A stretch of 64,000 nt of DNA from the NCBI RefSeq assembly GCF_014201195.1, contig NZ_JACHDS010000001.1:4402001-4466000 (forward strand), given 5' to 3'. Position numbers and translations under genes: made by a program. Position 1 is the first letter of the stretch; each line of letters starts with the position of its first letter. The stretch is from Nocardiopsis mwathae (lineage in GTDB: Bacteria > Actinomycetota > Actinomycetes > Streptosporangiales > Streptosporangiaceae). The notes beneath the pieces are model-generated. The model was not told the DNA's origin. It was given only the letters and a program-made list of their open reading frames with translations, and ran no database searches. Below are positions 59,401-64,000 of the stretch, piece after piece.

Positions 59401-60490
59401 CTCCGACCTGCTGCAGCGCGGCGGCGGGTACGGCGTCCACGTGGTCGCGGCGATGCTGCGCTGGAACGACGTGCGGATCGCCATGCAGTCGAATTTCGGG
59501 AGCAAGGTGGAGCTGCGGCTCAACGACCCCACCGACTCGTCGGTGGACCGCAAGCTCGCCGAGACGATGAGCGCCGAGACGCCGGGGCGGGCGCTGACCG
59601 ACGGCAAGCTCTTCGGCCAGGTGGCGCTGCCCCGCGTCGACGGCCGGGCCGACGACCGGGACCTGGGCGAGGTCGTGGAGAAGACGGCGCGGGAGATCGG
59701 CGGGGCGTGGCGCGGGCCGGGCGCCCCCAGGGTGCGCGTGCTGCCGCACCGCCTGCCGGCGCGGACCCTGCCCGGGGCCGCGGCCGAGCCCCGCCTCGTC
59801 CCCATCGGTGTGGACGAGCGGGCGCTGGAGCCGGTCCTGCTCGACCTGTTCGACCACGACCAGAACCTGCTGGTGCTGGGCGACGGCGAGTGCGGCAAGA
59901 CCAACCTGCTGCGCCTCATCGCCGAGGGGCTGATGGCGCGCTACAGCTCCACGGAGCTGGTGTTCGCCGTGATGGACCCGCGGCGGACCCTGCGCGAGGT
60001 GGTGCCCGAGCCCTACCTGGGCGGGTACGCCAGCAGCGCGCGGGTGTGCGCGGGGCTGGCCACGGGGGTGTCCCAGGAACTGGAGGGGCGCCTGCCCGAC
60101 GAGGCCGCCGCCCAGCACGAAAGAACGGAGATCACCGGCCCCCGCATCGTCGTCCTGGCCGACGACTACGACGTGCTCACCACCGCCGGCCAGAAGCCGC
60201 TGTCGGCGTTCGTCCCGTTCGTGTCGAGCGGCCGCGACATCGGGCTGCACTTCGTGGTGGCCCGCCGCGTGGCCGGGGCGGGGCGCGGGCTGTACGACCC
60301 GCTGGTCCAGTCCATACGCGAGATCGGCACCAGCGCCGTGCTCATGTCGGGCGACCGGAGCGAGGGCCAGCTCTTCCCCCGCGTGTACGCCGACCGCCGG
60401 CCCCCGGGCCGCGGCCGCTGGCTCCGCCGTGGAGAGTCCCCGCGCCTCATGCAGACCGCCATCCTGGAATCGGACAGGGAGCACCATTGA
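56480..60490 (+). CDS. eccC: Type VII secretion ATPase EccC (fused EccCa-EccCb)
   Basis: 1336 residues. Two N-terminal transmembrane helices (LMTILPMVGMMGSLTIMMVL and AFMAIGALVLVVAALAAVGML), a cytoplasmic stalk/DUF domain, then three FtsK/SpoIIIE ATPase modules with Walker A sequences G-A-T-G-S-G-K-S (~490), G-G-P-Q-T-G-K-T (~848) and G-D-G-E-C-G-K-T (~1134). Walker B: 'LLVIIDEFGELL', 'VLCVDGFGAL', 'VVLADDYDVL'. It is the motor and coupling protein that recognises Esx-type substrates. GTG 56480 has GAGAGGAG upstream. It heads a three-gene overlapping operon. Confidence 0.95.
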   Translation: MTIRIVHRPARTVHPPPRQEPHEVEAPPTLPDGNAQTSPLMTILPMVGMMGSLTIMMVLRNPAFMAIGALVLVVAALAAVGMLFSRRGQAARQRRNQRELYLEYLEELREDLSRWERETRSHARRLDPPPEALYDAVHDPTRLWERRRRDRDFLRVRVGTGVTPGRLLRLAEKGTALAPTDPFMASEARGAIRRFEKIPEMPLTVPLDMVGDISVIGERADVLRLMRALLAQLGVFHAPEDVALAVAHPTSRAEDWDWVKWLPQALDPRRRDGGVNARLIAPTPAELGALLSDELRSRNDFAAEVRRGMGKREAYRMMRRLVVVHDTHGQVATELARPDEAVPPSALGATVIHLVADQVSEPGDVSIRLTVSGDEVRMEDLRADDPPVLTGTVDDVPAATLAGLARMLAPLRLSRESVEEAAAEGGGVDFPTMMGVSDPGDMDVARLWAPRSERSFLRVPIGVDDLGQPVVLDLKEAAQLGMGPHGLCVGATGSGKSEMLRTLVTALAAAHPPEDVSMVLVDYKGGATFAPFADLPHVAGVITNLEDDAALIERAYASLSGEVQRRQQVLRDAGNVAGIGDYAHRRRHDPSLPPLPHLLVIIDEFGELLTARPDFIELFLSIGRIGRSIGVHLLLSSQRIEGGKLRGLDTYLSYRLGLRTFSEEESRTVLDTPDAFHLPSMPGFGYLKVDTTVYQRFKAGYVSGAYHGPVAAEAEAEREKAPPVRVYTAYNTGDEPTAEPQPAAGGDEDAPLPRRTTGPTLLDVMVGQLARHGEPTRGVWLPPLPSATTLDAVTGPARDGGAGMRLPLPEDMRPLQVPVGLLDDAAKQWQGLWTIDLTESGGHLAVIGGPQTGKTTLLRTMALSLALTHTPGQVALYALDLVGGGLQALSGLPHVGGVAGRTDAERVRRTVEEVHGMLERRQEVFRERGIDSIQQLRRMHARGEVPELPCADVVLCVDGFGALRSDFDEVDHMVSDLLQRGGGYGVHVVAAMLRWNDVRIAMQSNFGSKVELRLNDPTDSSVDRKLAETMSAETPGRALTDGKLFGQVALPRVDGRADDRDLGEVVEKTAREIGGAWRGPGAPRVRVLPHRLPARTLPGAAAEPRLVPIGVDERALEPVLLDLFDHDQNLLVLGDGECGKTNLLRLIAEGLMARYSSTELVFAVMDPRRTLREVVPEPYLGGYASSARVCAGLATGVSQELEGRLPDEAAAQHERTEITGPRIVVLADDYDVLTTAGQKPLSAFVPFVSSGRDIGLHFVVARRVAGAGRGLYDPLVQSIREIGTSAVLMSGDRSEGQLFPRVYADRRPPGRGRWLRRGESPRLMQTAILESDREHH

Positions 60491-60918
60491 CCTACGACGT
60501 GGTCGCACTGGTCAGAAAGGACCCGGACATGCGGGCGCTGATCGACGCGATGGTGGAGGCCGGGCCCGAACTGCGGGTGCGCGGGGCCGGGGGTGGCGCG
60601 GTGGTGCAGCTGCGCGACGACGACGGCACCCCGCTGGTGAGTATCGAGGCCGCGCAGCGGGTGGACGTGCCCGGCGAGGTGGAGCGGCTGCTGGGGGCCG
60701 AGACGGCTGCGTGCATGCCCGATCCGTGCTGGTGGGTGGAGGTGCGGGCGTCTCGGGGGACCGACGGGACGGCTGCCGGGGTCGACACGGCGGGGCTCGC
60801 CCACCGCTTCGCCGACGGCCTGGTCGGCAGCCTCGGCGGAACCGTCTGGTCGGCACACCCCCGGCCGACCGCCCGCCGCCGCGACGCGAGAGACGAGAGG
60901 AACGAGGACGCACGGTGA
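60487..60918 (+). CDS. Small hypothetical in the eccC operon
   Basis: 143 residues, 'LTYDVVALVRKDPDMRALIDAMVEAGPELRVRGAGGGAVVQLRDDDGTPLVSIEAAQRVDVPGEVERLLGAETAACMPDPCWWVEVRASRG', with an alpha/beta look, no membrane segment, and an arginine-rich end. It begins with TTG overlapping the eccC stop (TTGA) and has AGGGAG upstream; its end overlaps the next gene's GTG (GTGA). The tight coupling implies a role with EccC and DUF6177. I do not recognise a family. Confidence 0.75.
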   Translation: MTYDVVALVRKDPDMRALIDAMVEAGPELRVRGAGGGAVVQLRDDDGTPLVSIEAAQRVDVPGEVERLLGAETAACMPDPCWWVEVRASRGTDGTAAGVDTAGLAHRFADGLVGSLGGTVWSAHPRPTARRRDARDERNEDAR

Positions 60919-61964
60919 CCATCCACCCCGCGGTCGATCTCGCCACCGACCGGACGGTCCTCGTCTACCAGGACCGGCCCGTGGTGCCCCTCTCCTCCTG
61001 GCTGGCCGACGCCATGGCGACCTTCGCCGAGGAGGGGCGCGGGCTGCAGGTGGTGACCCCGGCCGCGTCGCGCCTCACCTTCCCGCTCCGCTCCCTGCTG
61101 AGCCGACCGCAGGCCCGGTGGGTCGTCGCCGAGCCCGACGGCTCCGGCGGCCACTACGACGGCCTCACCGGTACGCGTCTGGTCTGGGACGACACCGCGG
61201 GCTACGTCCCGGCGGCGGCGCCCGAGGCCCCGGCCGCGCCCGTCGGTGGCACCGCCCCGAGCGACCTCTCCCCCGCGTTCCTCCAGCGGCCCGCCGCACT
61301 CGGCGCCCACCTGATCATCGACGTCACCGCGGTGCACCCCGCCACCGACGAGCTCCTCCTCGGGGCGGTGGCCGAGGCCCTGGCCCGCGCCTTCACCGGG
61401 GCCGACCCGGGCGGCTGGGGCACCAGCGAACCCGCCCTGAACGTGTGGGACCGCGCGGCCCTCACCGCGACGTGCCGCCGCCGCGCGCCCCAGCCGACCT
61501 GGTTCGCCTTCGTCGGCCCCGGCGGAGGCACACGCCCGTGCATCGGCACGCAGCGCGTCTCCCGGGTGACCTCCGGAGTGAAGGAGAAGGTCACCTTCGC
61601 GGTCGCCTATGCCGAGGACGAGCCCCCGGCCCTGCACCGGCTGGAGGACACCGTCGGCGACCTCGCCCACCGGGGCGTCCTGCGCACCCTGACCGCCCAC
61701 CGGCTCCCGGGCCGCCCCGACCTGACCTACGAGCCGCGCACCCCGTCCGCCGCCACCCCGGTCGGCCTCGCGCTCGGTCCCGGCGCCGTCACCGAGGCGG
61801 GCATGGACCACGTCCTGGAGTCCCCGGTCTCGGGCCACCTGATGGGCCGGCGCGAACAGCCCGCCGTCTGGTTCCCGTTCGGCGACGGCACCACCCCCGA
61901 GAGCCGGCAGGCGTTCACCCGCCTGATGCGCCACCTCGGAGCGGAGGGCCCGCCGACCGTTTAG
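60915..61964 (+). CDS. DUF6177 family protein of the type VII locus
   Basis: 349 residues. Conserved pieces: 'DRTVLVYQDRPVVPLSSWLADAMATF', 'LQVVTPAASRLTFPLRSLLSRPQARWVV', 'LNVWDRAALTATCRRRAPQPTWFAFVGPG', 'REQPAVWFPFGDGTTPESRQAFTRLMRHLG'. DUF6177 genes follow eccC in actinobacterial T7SS loci; function unknown. Translational overlap (GTGA) with the upstream gene. A 70-bp relic of its 3' end is repeated at 63581-63650. Confidence 0.8.
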   Translation: MTIHPAVDLATDRTVLVYQDRPVVPLSSWLADAMATFAEEGRGLQVVTPAASRLTFPLRSLLSRPQARWVVAEPDGSGGHYDGLTGTRLVWDDTAGYVPAAAPEAPAAPVGGTAPSDLSPAFLQRPAALGAHLIIDVTAVHPATDELLLGAVAEALARAFTGADPGGWGTSEPALNVWDRAALTATCRRRAPQPTWFAFVGPGGGTRPCIGTQRVSRVTSGVKEKVTFAVAYAEDEPPALHRLEDTVGDLAHRGVLRTLTAHRLPGRPDLTYEPRTPSAATPVGLALGPGAVTEAGMDHVLESPVSGHLMGRREQPAVWFPFGDGTTPESRQAFTRLMRHLGAEGPPTV

Positions 61965-62154
61965 CCCTCGGCGGTGCCCACGCGCCTCGGCACGGTCGGA
62001 TCCGCGGCGGTCCGGTCGGCCGACAGGCCGACCCGGCGGCGACCGGGCCGCGCGAGCGGGCATTCTCGCTACCCTTACCCCTTGACCTCGGCCGGTGGAA
62101 CACCTGGACCTGGTCGCCGACCAGCGGTCATTGTTGAATCAGGGGGTGCGAGGG

Positions 62155-63000
62155 GTGGACCGGCAAGAGGAGTTGCGGGAGTTCCTCAGATCACGGCGAG
62201 CACGTCTCCGGCCCGAAGATGCCGGGCTGACCCGGAGTTCGGGGTTCAGCGGGCGCCGCCGGGTTCCGGGGCTGCGCCGTGAGGAGCTGGCCCAGCTGGC
62301 CGGGGTCAGCATCGACTACTACGTGCGCCTGGAGCAGGGACGCGCAGGACAGGCCTCCCCGGAGGTGCTCGACGCCGTCGCGAAAGCGCTGCAGCTGGAC
62401 GCGTTCGAGCGGGCGCACCTGTACGCGCTGGTGCGCGGCGAAGACGTCCCGCCGTCCGGCGAACACCGGCAGGAGATCCGCCCTGGGGTGCGGGCCCTCC
62501 TGGATGCCCTCGAAAACGTACCGGCGTACGTGGTGGGGCGCCGCCTGGAGATCCTCGCCTGGAACGAACTCGCGCGCATCCTGATCGCCGACTTCCCGGC
62601 GCTGTCGCACCGAGAGCGCAACCTCGCCCGCCTCACGTTCTTGGACCCCTCGGCCCAGCAGCGCTACATCCGATGGCAGGAGAAGGCCGAGGACACCGTC
62701 GCGTTCGTGCGGCTGGACGCCGGCCGCCACCCCGACGACCCGGAGCTGGCGCAGCTGATCGAGGAGCTGAGCTCACAGAGCGAGGACTTCCGGCGCATGT
62801 GGTCCGAACACGACGTACGGGATATCACCCACGGCCCCAAACCTCTCTACCACCCGCTGGTCGGCGTCCTGCAGGTGTCGTTCGAGACATTGCAGCTTCC
62901 CGATGAGCCGGACCAGGCCGTGGTGGTCTATCTGCCCGAACCGGGAACCTCGGCGGCCGCCGACCTGCGGCTGCTGGCGGCCGAGTACACCGCCTCCTGA
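62155..63000 (+). CDS. MmyB-like XRE transcriptional regulator
   Basis: 281 residues: HTH 'VPGLRREELAQLAGVSIDYYVRLEQGRAGQASPEVLDAVAKALQLDAFERAHLYAL' and a C-terminal MmyB-type ligand-binding domain ('NVPAYVVGRRLEILAWNELARILIADFPALSHRERNLARLTFLDPSAQQRYIRWQEKAEDTVAFVRLDAGRHPDDPELAQLIEELSSQSEDFRRMWSEHDVRDITHGPKPLYHPLVG'), which binds fatty acid-like ligands in this family. GTG 62155 is used; a GTG at 62146 is possible. It is often next to an oxidoreductase it controls; here an ABM monooxygenase follows. Confidence 0.9.
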   Translation: MDRQEELREFLRSRRARLRPEDAGLTRSSGFSGRRRVPGLRREELAQLAGVSIDYYVRLEQGRAGQASPEVLDAVAKALQLDAFERAHLYALVRGEDVPPSGEHRQEIRPGVRALLDALENVPAYVVGRRLEILAWNELARILIADFPALSHRERNLARLTFLDPSAQQRYIRWQEKAEDTVAFVRLDAGRHPDDPELAQLIEELSSQSEDFRRMWSEHDVRDITHGPKPLYHPLVGVLQVSFETLQLPDEPDQAVVVYLPEPGTSAAADLRLLAAEYTAS

Positions 63001-63156
63001 CAGGGGTAATGCCGTTACCAGGACGGCCGATGCTAGGAGTCCCTTTCATCGGAGAACCTCGGCCTGTGCAGCCGGGTGTTCTCCCTGCAAAGTGGTCGTA
63101 GTCGCTGAGGACATCAGCCGACGAAAAGCAGGAATCGACCACTGAGGGGATTCACC

Positions 63157-63462
63157 ATGACGTACCACGTGCTCGTCCAGTTCGACGTTCCGCCGAGCAA
63201 GCGCGAGGACTTCGTCGCCGCCGGCCTGTTCGACGCCGAGGGGTCACTGGCCAATGAGCCGGGAACCCTGCGCTTCGAGGTCATCCGCGATGAGAACAAC
63301 CCCAACCGCTTCTACCTGGACGAGGTCTACACCTCGCGTGAGGCGTTCGAGGAGCACTGCTACAACCCGACCATCGAGAAGTTCTACGAGATGGTCGACT
63401 CCTACGCCTACGGCCCCACCTTCCTGTTCAAGGGAGAGCGCGCCGAGCCGCGGTCGAGCTGA
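63157..63462 (+). CDS. ABM-domain monooxygenase (YgiN-like quinol monooxygenase)
   Basis: 101 residues: 'MTYHVLVQFDVPPSKREDFVAAGLFDAEGSLANEPGTLRFEVIRDENNPNRFYLDEVYTSREAFEEHCYNPTIEKFYEMVD' matches the antibiotic biosynthesis monooxygenase (ABM) ferredoxin-like fold; such dimers oxidise quinols without cofactor. ATG 63157 has GAGGGGA 8 nt upstream. It follows the MmyB-like regulator by 156 bp, same strand; regulation by it is likely but unproven. Confidence 0.85.
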   Translation: MTYHVLVQFDVPPSKREDFVAAGLFDAEGSLANEPGTLRFEVIRDENNPNRFYLDEVYTSREAFEEHCYNPTIEKFYEMVDSYAYGPTFLFKGERAEPRSS

Positions 63463-63580
63463 CCCGGTGCCGCGCCCCTGCCCTGCCCGTTCCCCGGGCC
63501 GGGCAGGGGCGGCGTCGACCGGTCGGAGTGGCACACGTCCGGGTGCGGCGCAGTGTCGGCGGCCACCCCGGGAACCGGTC

Positions 63581-63650
63581 GTCCGGGTCCCGTTCGGCGA
63601 CCGGACCGCCTCCGAGAGCCGGCAGGCGTTCACCCGCCCGATGCGCCACC
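63581..63650 (+). pseudogene. Relic of the DUF6177 3' end
   Basis: An ungapped 70-bp match (63 of 70 bases by eye) to positions 61866-61935 in the DUF6177 gene. Translated in the equivalent frame it reads V-R-V-P-F-G-D-R-T-A-S-E-S-R-Q-A-F-T-R-P-M-R-H against V-W-F-P-F-G-D-G-T-T-P-E-S-R-Q-A-F-T-R-L-M-R-H. No start or domain remains, so it is the remnant of a duplicated DUF6177 gene or a partial duplication. Confidence 0.75.
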
Positions 63651-63693
63651 CCACCCCGTTTCCGGGCGACCCGCGCAACGGTCGCTACATCGG

Positions 63694-64000
63694 TCACCCG
63701 GCGCGGCCGGGAGGGACCTGTCCTGGGTAGCCGTGGGCGTAGTGCGGCGGCATCGGGGCGGGGGCCACCCCGCGCACCTGGACGACGCGGGTTCCCGCCG
63801 CCTTGTCGTGAATCGCCTGCTGGTAGGGCTGGTCCCACAGCGGCCACAGGTAGTCCAGCAGTGCGCCCACCCAGACGAACCCCAGCAGCATCCGGACGAA
63901 CTGGCGGAGGGCCGACGCACCGAGCGACGGCGGTTCGCCGGTGCGCACCGAGATCGCCTTGATCCCCATCATCTTCTTGCCGAGCGTCTGGCCACTGCTG
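63694..64000 (-). CDS. RDD family membrane protein, 5' end outside the window
   Basis: About 101 residues of the C-terminal part are visible: '...SSGQTLGKKMMGIKAISVRTGEPPSLGASALRQFVRMLLGFVWVGALLDYLWPLWDQPYQQAIHDKAAGTRVV' is the second half of an RDD domain (G-Q-T-L-G-K-x-x-x-G-I and the Q-x-x-x-D-K-x-x-G-T-x-V-V end). RDD proteins are small transport-like membrane proteins, often in T7SS or ion-homeostasis loci. Convergent with the ABM gene; the frame is open to the last base. Confidence 0.88.
   Translation of the reverse strand, partial: SSGQTLGKKMMGIKAISVRTGEPPSLGASALRQFVRMLLGFVWVGALLDYLWPLWDQPYQQAIHDKAAGTRVVQVRGVAPAPMPPHYAHGYPGQVPPGRAG

Overview
This is a 64 kb stretch of very GC-rich chromosome from a filamentous actinomycete. 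The combination of XRE/DUF397 pairs, DUF3027, DUF3263, DUF2530, HAAS and DUF6177 proteins, an actinobacterial XPB helicase, a stand-alone groEL behind CIRCE operators and a type VII secretion EccC fits the Nocardiopsaceae (Nocardiopsis-like). That placement is inference from gene content; there is no rRNA or other phylogenetic marker in the window, and I found no tRNA.

Layout. 1-32.7 kb is mostly core genome: a GDPD fragment, a Uma2-type nuclease, a secreted propeller protein, a BKACE-type enzyme, thpR, a MarR/MFS efflux pair, an NCS2 purine permease, a methyltransferase, a sacsin-like GHKL ATPase, DUF3027 and a cold-shock protein. Then come a helicase-associated protein and its XPB partner, split apart by three small dispanin-like membrane proteins and a TetR/agmatine-deiminase operon. 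R2lox, NUDIX, a TetR/PhyH-like/CPBP operon and a heterodimeric ABC exporter follow. 32.7-42.2 kb is an accessory stretch: XRE + triple DUF397 + ATPase, CYTH, small unknowns, a TPR regulator with NUDIX, a truncated XRE, an orphan Phd, a flavoprotein, a MazG-like protein and a convergent toxin-antitoxin pair. It ends in a small orphan type I-E-like CRISPR array without cas genes. 42.1-46.5 kb holds three tandem stand-alone condensation-domain (PapA-like) acyltransferases with no NRPS or PKS nearby. 46.9-64 kb returns to conserved genes: groEL with two CIRCE elements, thrC + a MoaD/CysO-like carrier under a SAM-I riboswitch, trehalose synthesis (otsA, otsB), GrpB, a degenerate mycosin, and an eccC - small protein - DUF6177 operon. 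An MmyB-like XRE regulator, an ABM monooxygenase and the 3' end of an RDD gene close the window.

Points that stand out. (1) A dispersed family of long, nearly perfect intergenic palindromes bounded by GTTGATC...GATCAAC lies mostly between convergent genes, and one copy is read through by a CYTH gene. (2) The trailer end of the CRISPR array, kept at a 61-nt period, appears to run into the 3' end of a PapA-like gene and encode its C-terminus. (3) Several proteins look like paralogues that have lost catalysis: a mycosin lacking all three triad residues, a PhyH-fold protein lacking both iron histidines, and an ABC pair in which each half keeps only one half of an ATP site. (4) The three-gene PapA-like cluster is the best candidate for an undescribed biosynthetic system.
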